From Rostrohypoxylon terebratum (lineage: Eukaryota > Ascomycota > Sordariomycetes > Xylariales > Hypoxylaceae): DNA of 64,000 bases. The notes beneath the pieces are model-generated. The model ran no database searches. It worked only from the letters and a program-made list of their open reading frames with translations, and was not told the origin of the DNA. This document shows, piece by piece, positions 48,195 to 58,995 of the stretch. The first letter of the stretch is position 1. The number at the start of each line of letters is the position of its first letter. The position numbers and the translations under genes were made by a program. The stretch spans positions 62,001 through 126,000 of the forward strand of contig MU385876.1 of the NCBI GenBank assembly GCA_022497145.1. Direction: 5' to 3'.

Positions 48195-49952
48195 ATGGAT
48201 TCGATCACCATAAATCCGGAGTTACCTCCGAATGACGTCTTACTCCTACGGAACTTGTCCGACGATATTCAACGGTGTCAGCAGAAAGCCGGATCGTCTA
48301 CTAATGGCTCTGCTAAGTCCTCCGGCAAGACGGTAAATAATAACAATGGAAGTAGGTCCACTCTATAATACTCGAACGACGAGGTTGAGATAATAGATCT
48401 CGAGAAAAAAAAAATCTACCCCGGGAGCTGGATTTCGTGTTAACTGGAATTCGGGTGTAGCCGCTGGCAGCCATGTCTCAGCATCTAGGGACAAGAGCGA
48501 TCTTACCTCCATGAGAGCAGTCAATGACCCGACAAACCAAAACTTCGAACCAACCATCTTCTGCACGGTTGATTTCAGAGACTTGTCTTCTCGACTGCAT
48601 CCCGTGGTTTACAAGCACATTTTGCTGCCGTATGTAAAATGGGCTCAAGGCGTCGCTAGACATCCAAGGGTATGAAATGCCGCATTTCTTATTCTCAATA
48701 GATGCTAACATATAATATGTAGTACGTTGCGTTACGATGACATTGATTCGTTTCCCGTCTTATTTTTAGGGGATCTGCAGTCTAGCAGATAGTATCGCTG
48801 AGGACTTGGCATGAGAAGACCGCTGACACACATGTAGCGATGTGGTTATGGTCACCCACCTAATCCTCTACTTCACCACATCCGTGCCCAGCGCGATATG
48901 GCTCTATTACCACTTCACTTACTTGCACGGTTTCATCCATTTCATCATGCAGGTATACTACGTGGGCACATACACGCTGATGATGCACCAGCACATACAC
49001 GGCGGCGGCGTGTTACGCAAGACCTCTTGGGTGCATCTGTTCGACACGATGTTCCCGTACATAACCGACCCTCTGATGGGACATACCTGGAACTCGTATT
49101 ACTACCACCACGTGAAGCACCACCACGTCGAGGGAAACGGCCCCAACGACCTCTCATCGACGATCCGTTACCAGCGCGACAACGTGTGGCACTTCCTGCA
49201 CTATGTCGGCCGCTTCTACGTGCTGATCTGGCTCGACCTGCCCATCTACTTCCTCCGCAACGACCGCCCGACGTTCGCGCTTAAGACGGCGTTCTGGGAG
49301 CTATCGAACTACGCCGCGATCCTGACGCTGTTCATCCTGAACAGCCGCCCGACGACCTTCGTGTTCCTGCTCCCGCTCATGCTGCTCCGCGCCGGCCTGA
49401 TGGTCGGCAACTGGGGCCAGCACGCCCTCGTCGACGCCGACGAGCCCGACTCCGACTACCGATCCAGCATCACCCTGATCGACGTGCCCGTACGTCCTCG
49501 TTTCCCCCCTTCCCCCTTCCCCTCCCCAACCCCTTTCCCCTTCCCCTCCATATCGCTAACACACCCCCCCTCAACAGAGCAACCGCTACTGCTTCAACGA
49601 CGGCTACCACACCTCGCACCACCTAAACCCGCGGCGCCACTGGCGCGAGCACCCAGTGCACTTCCTCGCGAACAAGCACACCTACAGCGCCGAGCACGCC
49701 CTCGTCTTCCACAACATCGACTACCTGGAGATCACGCTGCGCCTGCTGCTGAAAGACTACGCCCACCTCGCGCGCTGCCTCGTGCCCATCGGCGACAGGC
49801 AGATCGCGCTGACGATGGAGCAGCGCGCGCACATGCTGCGCCGCTGCACCAGGCGCTTCTCCGAGGAGGAGATCGCGGAGAAGTTCGCTGTTGCGGCCAA
49901 GGAGAAGGGGAAGGGGAAGGGGAAGGTGAAGGTGAATGGTAAGACGAAGTGA
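48195..49952 (+). CDS. fatty-acid desaturase family membrane protein
   Basis: Di-iron membrane desaturase/hydroxylase-type protein. The histidine boxes are HQHIH (in MMHQHIHGGGV), HHVKHHH and HTSHHL, with hydrophobic stretches around them. Confident exons are 48195-48332, 48397-48669, 48838-49489 and 49578-49952. The N-terminal part is Ser/Asn/Lys-rich, then DFRDLSSRLHPVVYKHILLPYVKWAQGVARHP leads into DVVMVTHLILYF. Splicing 48669 directly to 48838 is out of frame. An 8-nt microexon at 48723-48730, preceded by a TGCTAAC branch point and TGTAG acceptor, restores the frame and gives 481 residues (see findings). The lysine-rich C-terminus (KGKGKGKVKVNGK) comes from a GGGAAG repeat. The substrate (fatty acyl or sphingoid) cannot be told. 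A frameshift mutation is the alternative to the microexon. Confidence 0.82.
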
Positions 49953-50771
49953 GAGCCGTGGCTTTTCATCCGTCATCCGAAGCAAGGTTATGAGTTGGTA
50001 GGGGGAGGGGATGTAGATGAAGATGAAGACGAAGATGTTGGGAAAAGAGGTGAGCCAGGTGAGAAGAGGTGATGAGTTCGGAATGAGGGGAAAAGATGGA
50101 TATTACCTACCCAGCGTGAAAGCTGACCTACTATATACTTGTTTCGCGTGCGTCTTGGGGATTTCTGGATAGACTAAAAGCTTTGGATATATCTAGATAT
50201 ATATAGAATACATATGCCTAATCGATTTATAAGATGATCTGAAACTGACATGCTTGCTATCTTTCCCTTAAACAAAGATCTAGGTATTGGTTGTTTCCTG
50301 TCTTTAACAGCGACCCTTCGTAAAACCGAGGATACTCCGGTTTAGTGGGGTGTGTTTGCCTAGCTGCCTAGGACCTAGGTAGTTACGCTGTCTCGGCAAA
50401 ACCGTTGCGTTGGGAAACAAACGGGTGGGTCCCGGAAACGATTTGAGAGGGGGACTGCCTAATAGCTCCAGCTCCAAGTTCCAGCTCCAAGCTTCACGCA
50501 CATATCGCACTCGCCCCGTTTGTTCCCCGAAGCATCCATCTGCACCTTCCCACCCGCCCAACCAACCATTCACGTCTCCCATTTAAGCGCTTGTAGTACT
50601 CTCGGAAAGAGGCACCGAAGCGGCCGCCTTTCTTACTAGTACTTATTGTCACTGTTGTTTCGTGCGTCCCAGAAAGTCGGGTCCGCGCTACATCTGACTA
50701 GAAGGCAAATGCGTTAGGGGTCCATCATCCAAGAGTTACATAATACGCCGAACCACGTTTGTCCGGTTCTT
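49953..50771. other. intergenic
   Basis: Desaturase 3' flank and promoter of the MoCF-domain gene, with one CCTAGGACCTAGG unit near 50368-50380. No gene recognised. Confidence 0.4.
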
Positions 50772-52148
50772 ATGATCTCGTGGTTGTCCCAGCTCGCACG
50801 ACATCTCTCTACACCTCGCCCTGCTGCTCTGGGTTACATCCCTGCCGCCGCCGCCACTTCACTATCGGGATCCAGGCCGAGCGGTCTGGCGTCGAGAATC
50901 GCCATGGCTTCCGCGGAGGAGCGGAACGCGAGGACCATACACACGGCGGCGTGTCTGATCATAGGCGACGAGGTCCTCGGAGGAAAGGCATGCTTGAATA
51001 TACTACATCCCGTCCCGTGGAGGTTCCCTGTAGCTAACAAGTTTACGTAGACTACGGATGTACGGGTTTATGAATATCGCATCCGATTGTGACGAGAGCT
51101 GACTTGCGGCGTTGCAGACAAACTCAGCTTACCTAGCTAAATGGTGCTTCTCACTAGGGATAGTAAGAGCCCCGACATCTTGATGACTTCCGTCTATTCC
51201 TCGTAAGCTGTATTGAGGCTCACGTGTTTCAGAATTTGAAAAGGGTTGAGGTTATCGAAGATGACGAAGCCGAAATCATAGAAGCTGTGAGAAGGATGAG
51301 TGATCGTTATGATCTAGTTGTGACGAGGTATTTGCCATAATCGAGACTCATTTGAATTGAGGTCGTGTGTGGATGAGCTAACTCTGAAATAGTGGTGGCA
51401 TTGGTCCGACGTGAGCTGATGAGTCCGCTGTGGGATGCATAATATTCAAGGCTGACCTAAGATAGGCACGATGACATCACATATCAATCTATTGCCAAAG
51501 CTTTCGGTTTAGATCTCGTACTGCACGAAGAGGCATACGAACGCATGAAAAAGCTCAGCAAGCCCAAGAAGCTTGAGCCGGATTTCAGTTGGGATGTCGA
51601 GTCTCCGGCCAAAACTGCACGGTTGAGGATGGTTCGACTGCCCATCGACCCATCTCGCGATTTAGCAAAGCAGGCCTTGTTTCCCCGCGACAGCCTATGG
51701 GTGCCCATTTCAGTCGTAAATGGGAATGTACATATTCTGCCCGGAGTACCAAAATTATGTAAAAGAAAACCCCCTGGTTCGTCGACAAAAACCCGGACTG
51801 CCATGCTGACACTTGCTAGTTGAATCCTTATTGGAAGGTCTCAAGCCGTTTATAGTTGACAGATTGGTGGACCCGGACGGCAAAGGGATTTGCAGAGTTA
51901 TTATCTCTACACCCATGCCCGAGAGCAGCGTCGCCGAATATCTAACCGGGTTGGCGGCTAGGGTTGAGCCTAAGGGTGTAAAGGTCGGGAGCTATCCCCG
52001 CTGGGGCAAGAAGAATAATTCCGTGACCCTTGTTGGCAGAGACGCGGGGTATCTCGAGAGCCTCGTTCCTGAGGTAATCGCGAACGTTCAGGGAAAGAGA
52101 GTTTTTGTGGAAGGGGAGGATGATGATGAGCCTGACGTAGTGACGTAA
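50772..52148 (+). CDS. MoCF_biosynth (molybdopterin-binding) domain protein, FAD-synthase/YMR178W-like
   Basis: Protein with a molybdopterin-binding-like fold, as in the N-terminal part of FAD synthases and yeast YMR178W; the substrate is unproven. Seven exons fit: 50772-50987, 51051-51059 (9 nt), 51118-51162, 51233-51327, 51393-51410 (18 nt), 51466-51758 and 51820-52148, giving 334 residues with all phases consistent. The first 50 residues are Arg/Ala/Ser-rich with no acidic residues, which resembles a mitochondrial targeting peptide. The domain then reads CLIIGDEVLGGKTTDTNSAYLAKWCFSLGI, RVEVIEDDEAEI and VVTSGGIGPTHDDITYQS, the family signature. HILPGVPKLFESLLEGL and a C-terminal alpha/beta part follow. 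The first intron must be GC-AG (50988-51050), and the 9-nt exon supplies TTD. No upstream in-frame ATG is needed. Confidence 0.88.
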
Positions 52149-55100
52149 TTACCAATAGCCACTTACCTATGGCATAGGGCGCGCGGAGACTGAGGAGATC
52201 CTCGAGGACCGCCGACAGTTCGGGGGCACGATCTCCAGCTTTGTCCAATCATCAATGAATGCAGAAGGTGCTAAAAGGGATCTTCGGTGATCATGCGGCT
52301 AGTTCGGCGGCTCCGTCAAGCCTCCGTCTTCCTCCACCGTGAAGGGTCCGGGTAGGTCACTAGGCAAATATGCAAAACCCCTATTCCGATCCCTTGCAGC
52401 TTAAAAAATAGTTTGGTCAATCTGAGGCCGCTTAGGCAACATAGTAATTAACAATAACGTTTGATGGATATGGATATCGTTGTGCTTTTTTAGTATAGGT
52501 AGGGAGACGCTAAAAACTCTACATAGTAGCAGTCCAGAATCCGAGGACCTAGGACCTAGATAGCGAAGCGGGTTTAGTACCAGGAGAAAGAAATCCTACC
52601 TTAGCTTCGCATACCTGCAATGTAGATGGCATCACCCGTTGCATTCTAACGGTCACCGTGCGTTGCTATCAGCTATGATCTCTGTGGGGTTTAGTCGATA
52701 TTGAAATTGATCTTGTACAATACATATTAGTATGTATAGTATGTATTTCTCTGGTTGCCAGTGGTTCAAGTTGGCCTTTCTAGGCCTTTCAACGATAATA
52801 GCGCGAATTGATTTGTGTCGCCTGTTTCCACAGGGCTTGGGTATCCCTGTCTGGGATTAATGATTTCGAACGACAATTCAGGTTAGGCCCTAGGGTCTCA
52901 CTCACCCATGAAATTCACATGCGTTAAAAAACATACTATGTACTACTACTAGTATTACTAGCACGTACATGGTATGTACATGGATAACTAGCGGACGGAG
53001 ATTTGAGGGTTCCGCCAGGCTTCTAGAAAAGCTTAAAATGGTTCTCTAGCTTTTCGAGCGGCGAGAAACGCATCGTGGACAACCAAGCGACAGAGACAAG
53101 TAATAGCCCCGTTACGATCGCGTATCGTGCTAAGGATTAGTTAGCAGATCTACGCTGTGACGGAGACTTAAAATCGTGAGGTGATTTTTCATGTTTTTCG
53201 GGGACCGGGAAAAGAAATGAAGCTCATTTCAAAATCCAGACCCGCGTCGCATTATTATCGTTGATTAAAATTTACATAAGAGGGTTGGGTTTCTCGATCC
53301 GTCTAGTAAGTATTAACGCCATCCCGTCGGTATTTACCGAGAGCCGTTGGCACCAATTTATGTTAAATATCTAGGATTCTAGGTACCGTATTACAATGTT
53401 AGACAAGGGACATGGCAGCATGGTGAATTAACAGCATTTATCTACAAATGCTATCCAATGGCATCTTTCGGGGCTTTGGGGCTTTGAGGCTTTGCAGGCG
53501 GACTGGCAGACTGGTAGGACTGAGCAGAGTGATAGAAGAGGAACGAGCAGAACGGGTTATCATACTACGTAAGGATACGCAGGATACGCATCGCCGAGTT
53601 GAGCTATGACAACATATAGCTGGGTAGGTCGGGGCGATGGCGGACCAGGATGCAGGTGATGCCTGTAGGGCCTGTAGGAATAGCTGATCAATGGGGAAGC
53701 TGGTCTGCCTCGTCTTGGTCATGTCGTCAAAGGACATGAGAACATAGTCGTACATACCTAGGGAATATAGGAATATGATGGGCTAGCGAGGTTGACATTC
53801 CGAGTCGGTTCACCGCTCAGGGTAGCATCGCTAGTGGGGTCGATGGAAGTAGTATGGAGGTGGCTGGTGGAAATCCATCGGAGGTGCCATGCGTGCTAGC
53901 TGTAAAAGAACGGTGTGGTTCCTTTCGAAGAAGCAATAATAATATGCTGGACGAATCGCGGTGTCGTACGTTTTACTTTTGTACTTTTTGTGCGAAGGAA
54001 CTATGCATCTTTGTATGAATATGTGACCTCGACCTCGAATACTGCGCACGGCTCGGAATATCAGTGTGGAGGTGATAAAGATAACGAGATACGAATACCT
54101 AGGTCCTAGGGACCTCCAGCTGGATCTACATAATACTAGGTAGTAAGTATTCAACCATTGACGATTTGGGATTTCCTCCCTTGCAACAGTCAAGGCTCGG
54201 AACTACTACATATGTATGTGATCCAATATCTTCATCACATACATACCACATACATACCACATAAATGGTATGGACATGTCGGATGATATTGGAAAGGTAT
54301 CTGATTGGATTTGGGTTCTGGTAGAATAATACGAAAGCAGGTGAGCTGGTTGAGGAATCTGAGCATTGAATAGTAACAATTGAGCATTACGAAGTACATA
54401 GTAGGTGAAATAAGAAAGATGTAGAGATGGAGGCTAGAAAGTTTATGTTTATGGCAAGAAAGAGGAAGGGAGTGGAGGGAATGGTCAGAATTTAGGTATA
54501 CAGCATACTTGGTATGGTAATTATGGATGCGATTTCCAAATTTAAGGTTGCTAGATCACTCATTGGAGACAATCAAGGCTCTTCAAGTGTATATACTAGG
54601 TACCTAAGGTTAGGTACGCAGTAAGTTGCGAGGACGTGGTCACCCGTCACCGAAGCCACACTGGCTGACTGGCACCATGCACATAGATCGGGCAGTCTCG
54701 TCACTTCCGTTATTATATTCTATCTGACGAAGTGCCAAAAAACAGCAGATACAAAAAAGGTCCATTTAAGCCACATTTTAATTGGTTCAAAAGGTCTTGG
54801 CGGGGATTTTATAAAATTCAATTGGATGCATTCTTTGATGGTTTGCTGGGTTTAAGTATCTGCTGTTTTTTGGCACTTCGTCAGATAGTAGACTAGTAGT
54901 ACTACACTATGTATACATATATGTATGTACCTAATAGGTACTAGCCTCTAGGTCAATAGCATGTTCATATCGATGTACATGACAAGTACTCCATACCTGC
55001 CCTACGTAGCACATAGTACATACTACTAAGTATATGACGAGTAGCGGAAGCTGAGATTGATCAAAAAAAGACGGTTGCGATTGTGTGGCCGTGTGGCCGT

Positions 55101-56810
55101 GTCTCGGCAAATCAGCTTCGTTTAGCATCATTCATCGAATAATACCACTACTAGTATGTACATGCTACTAGGTAGGTATGTCTAGTATTTATGTATGCGT
55201 GAAGCTGACGCAAGACATACAGCTTGACGAACGACCCAGACTTGACATTAGCTACCGATGTATTGTACAAGTACTATCATAAGCATCTCTTTTGACGATG
55301 GTTATTAATACGATGATTATTAATAGGTAGGTACTTGGTGTTAGTGTTAACGATAGTATGGTTTGTTGTGGTGTACTATGTATACCTTTAATGGTTCAAT
55401 ATAATATGTACTAGGTAATGACCTACATAATTTCTACCTACCTAGTTAGTATAGGCATTTGTCTATAATATATCCAAGCATATCCTGCTAGGAGCTACGT
55501 AAGTATGTGATCATGTTTATTACAATTTACCATATTAGCTGGAGTAATTCTACGTGAGATATTGCGCAGATTGCGGTAGCTGCGATTGTCAGGTAGCTCC
55601 AGGGCTACTAGGTAGGTCAGCATACAAACTACACACAAGTGGCTAGTGGCTAGCGGCTACGTCTACTTATAGCTTAGCGTCACCCACTCCTGGAATTAGA
55701 TAGTGGAAGAGGTGCCAATCGAGTTGGCCTGTGCCTGTTAATCAAAGCGCCCAAATCGTATGAGAACGCTAACAGCCAATGTCCATCATTTCTCTGCCCC
55801 ACTATAGGTGCGATATTCCTCCCCAGGGCTAGCGCTACAAAAAAATTGCCCAGTGCATACCTAGGTACAATACATACATAATAGTCACTAGTGCTACAGG
55901 TAACAGCACTACTAGTCTACTACTACTATCCATGTATGTATATGGGACCCACCCCCTTTGCCAGGTGCGAGTGGCCAAGCAGCCAAGCAACATTGGAACC
56001 AAATCAATCCAAGCGCCCCGAAAGTCGTCCTCTGGGCTCCAGGGCTCTTTTTACCTCCAAAAAAAAAAAAGTGACCATTGATTCTAGTTGAATCATCTCT
56101 CCCCTTCTTCGCCGTCACTACATCTTCAAAGTGTCCACGGTCGTCGTAGACACGCATCACACGCACGCGACGGGATAGTTTCTCTTTTTTTTTCTCATTC
56201 CCTTGTACAATCGAGATCAACCCCTCCAATTATCTCTACCTTTGTAATCCATCTTCTTTTCCCTTTTTTCCAGCTTCACGTCTTCGCCTTCACATCTTCG
56301 CATCTGCACTGCACTCACTGCATTCACTGCACAACTTCTGAATATTCTCCCCCCCCTTTTTTCTCCTGGCTCGTCTACCACAGGTTTTTACACCTTTCTC
56401 TGACGAACTCCTCATCACCGATACCGACACCGACACCCTTACCATTGCCATTGCCATTACTATCAACATCAGATCAGTGACCAAGTCAGAAACACCAAAG
56501 TCACACTTATCTGGCTGTGCTTCTCGCAAATCACACGTCGCTAATTCCATCCGCCCATCCATCTCGCTTGTCCTGATCAGACTTGCGCCGGGCTTATCAT
56601 CGTCAAATCCAAATCCAAATCTAATTCCAAATACTCATTCCTTTGTCCTCCCATCGAGACCGCCGAGATAATTTTAATTGTGTCGCGATTCACCAAGATC
56701 TAGACACCTTCTCTTAACCAATCCAAGCGATCTCCTTTCACTATAACCCGCACTACTTCGATCTATTTCAGCTGACGAAGCACGTCGTTGCTAATTGGTG
56801 AATTTTTACA
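52149..56810. other. 4.7-kb gene-free region with MITE
   Basis: AT-rich, with many TAGGTA/CCTAGG units (for example 52545-52560, 54098-54110, 54597-54612, 55150-55165, 55320-55335) and a MITE-like element at 54720-54888. The last 700 bases are pyrimidine-rich (CT and A12 tracts, 56055-56670) and are probably the leader/promoter of ras1. Frames in this tract look like chance products of low-complexity DNA. Confidence 0.45.
54720..54888. mobile_element. MITE-like element with 33-bp terminal inverted repeats
   Basis: The left end 54720-54752 (CTATCTGACGAAGTGCC...) and right end 54856-54888 (...GGCACTTCGTCAGATAG) are perfect reverse complements over 33 bases and enclose about 100 bp of AT-rich, non-coding DNA. 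If the flanking TA (54721-54722 and 54886-54887) is taken as the target duplication, the element proper is 163 bp (54723-54885), fitting a non-autonomous Tc1/mariner or pogo/Fot-type element. No transposase is present in the window. The perfect ends suggest relatively recent insertion or amplification. Confidence 0.85.
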
Positions 56811-57745
56811 ATGGCATCCAAAGTATGTATCTACATCTATGTCTTGCGCACCGCATCTCTATATCGTTCCAGCTGCTAACATGCTACATAGTTCTTACGA
56901 GAGTACAAATTGGTTGTTGTCGGCGGTGGTGGTGTGGGAAAGTCTTGCTTGACTATTCAATTGATACAGAGCCACTTCGTCGACGAGTATGATCCTACTA
57001 TTGAAGGTTCGTCCAATCACATTATTTATTCCTTCATCCTTCTTCCGACTTCCGAAATACCGTCCCTCCAGACTAACATTATTTCTATCTGACAGATTCA
57101 TACCGCAAGCAATGCGTCATCGATGATGAGGTTGCCCTTCTCGACGTACTCGACACAGCTGGCCAGGAGGAATACTCGGCTATGAGAGAACAGTACATGC
57201 GCACTGGCGAAGGATTTCTACTAGTCTACTCCATCACGTCCGATCAGAGCTTTGAGGAAATTCGTACCTTTCAACAACAGATCCTCCGAGTCAAAGACAA
57301 GGATCCTACAGACTATTTCCCCATGGTCGTAGTCGGCAACAAGTGCGATTTGGAGAGCGAACGAGAAGTTCCTCGACAAGGTAATTTTTCATCTCATCTA
57401 CTCATCTATCCATCTACCCGTTTGCTCATGTGCCCATATAATCCTTGCCCGTATATTGCCGTTTTACCTATGGTAGCCTTGCTAACGTAATCTTGCAATT
57501 TAGATGGCGAGGCGCTAGCAAAGCAGTTCGGCTGTCCGTTTGTCGAGACATCAGCTAAGACCCGAACAAACGTCGACAAGGCATTCTTCGATCTCGTAAG
57601 AGAAATCCGCCACTACAACCGTAACATGCAAGGCCTCTCGACAAACAGCGGCGGCAACGGCGGTGCAAACGGCCCCACTAACAAGTTCGAGATGAATGAG
57701 GGCGAGTCCGAAGCTGGCTGTTGCGCCAAGTGCGTAATCCTATGA
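56811..57745 (+). CDS. ras1: small GTPase Ras1
   Basis: Ras-family GTPase controlling cAMP/MAPK signalling, polarity and development at the plasma membrane. Exons are 56811-56822 (MASK), 56892-57006, 57096-57380 and 57504-57745, total 217 residues. Motifs: P-loop GGGGVGKS (15-22), effector/switch I YDPTIEDSYRK, switch II DTAGQEEYSAM, NKCD and ETSAK base-binding motifs, and a C-terminal CAAX box CVIL preceded by CC, implying prenylation and palmitoylation nearby. The GGGG in place of the animal GAGG, and the Gly/Asn-rich hypervariable region (SGGNGGANGPTNKF), are usual for ascomycete Ras1. The positions equivalent to human Gly12, Gly13 and Gln61 are unchanged. The intron joins (K|FLREY, IEG split to D|SYRK, Q|DGEAL) keep phase. 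A long pyrimidine-rich leader precedes the start. Confidence 0.97.
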
Positions 57746-58995
57746 GATGGCATGGGGATGGCGCGGGAGCGAGTAGGTTTTTGTTGGCGATTTGGGCTAT
57801 GCATACGGGAGGATATGTCCTCTCAGCCACGAATACATATGAAAGGTGTATCCGTGTGCGTCCGGCATGAGCGCGATGAACGGTATTGGCAGTTCCGAAA
57901 CGTACATGTCCGGTCCAGTGAGGCAAAATTGTTGCATTGGTAATAGGAGTCGGGATTTTGCAGCTCGTCAACGGGAGCCGAGTAAACAACCAGCATCTGA
58001 AATGGATTAAAGGGCAAACCAAGTGTGGGCTAGTTTACTACTCGAAGAGAAGACAAAACTGTCTATGCGGATTTGTGGCACGACGTTTAAGATTACAGAA
58101 TAACTTCACATGGTCCTTGCCCAGGGTCCGGATCATCGCAGATGATGGGGGGACGGTGATGTCTGCTGCTGGTCATTTCACTACTTGTAATGTTCTTCAC
58201 TTTCTTCTCTTTTTTTTTTCCTCAGTGGTTTGATGTCATAGATTCCCCCATCTCAAGTTCAGGCGTCTCAGTTCATACAATCCGGGCTCGGAAGATCCTT
58301 TGTGCAATGTTTATTCGCGAATTCTTGAAGATGATGATCTAAAATACAGCCATGACCAAGATTTAAGGCAAAGGTGGTGATATACGAGCCGTTCAGAATG
58401 TAGCCGGCGCCAAATCTGCCATATTCGGTTTGTAGAGTATGCGCTATCTTCCCGACGTCTGAGTCGAATAATGTAGTCGGGTTTTCCAGTCTCTCCTTTC
58501 CACATTTATCCCTATTCGTCTATTCATTCTAGAATACTGTCATTTCGATACTTAGTGGGCACTTCGTATTGGTAAGGAACGCAGGCGACAATATATAGGT
58601 AAGAAATAATCTTCAATTCCCGAGTCTTCGCACTCCAAAAAAACCTTATCCTAACAAAGGGGTTGTCATCTCTATAGGTTACATAGACATAGTACCAGTA
58701 TAACTACACAAAGCGAGATGTTATGAAATAATAGCGTTGTAAGGAAATCCAATTACTGCATATGAACAATATATTGTTGTGTTTTATCGGCATAGCAGTA
58801 TATAGCATCATCCAACTCGACACGAAAATGCATACTAGGAAGAAATTTCGCATTGTGAAAGCAATAGATCGATCTTCTGTCGATTCCAGTTGGAAAATCT
58901 AGCTATAGGCACCATCCACTACTCTGTAGTGGTCTTTTCAATATCAACACAGTACTCAACTAGTTCCCCCTTTCCCTCAAAGCAACGTAATCAAG
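57746..58995. other. intergenic
   Basis: Ras1 3' flank and promoter of the large Cys-cluster gene. A T-rich tract is at about 58206-58219. No gene recognised. Confidence 0.4.

Noticed and set aside
48768..48815. Open stretch reading GICSLADSIAEDLA within the desaturase intron
   Set aside because: Ends in a stop, gives the wrong phase for the histidine-box exon and has no usable donor.
56088..56671. Ser/Thr/Pro-rich frames upstream of ras1
   Set aside because: Translation of a pyrimidine-rich leader; repetitive composition and no start context.
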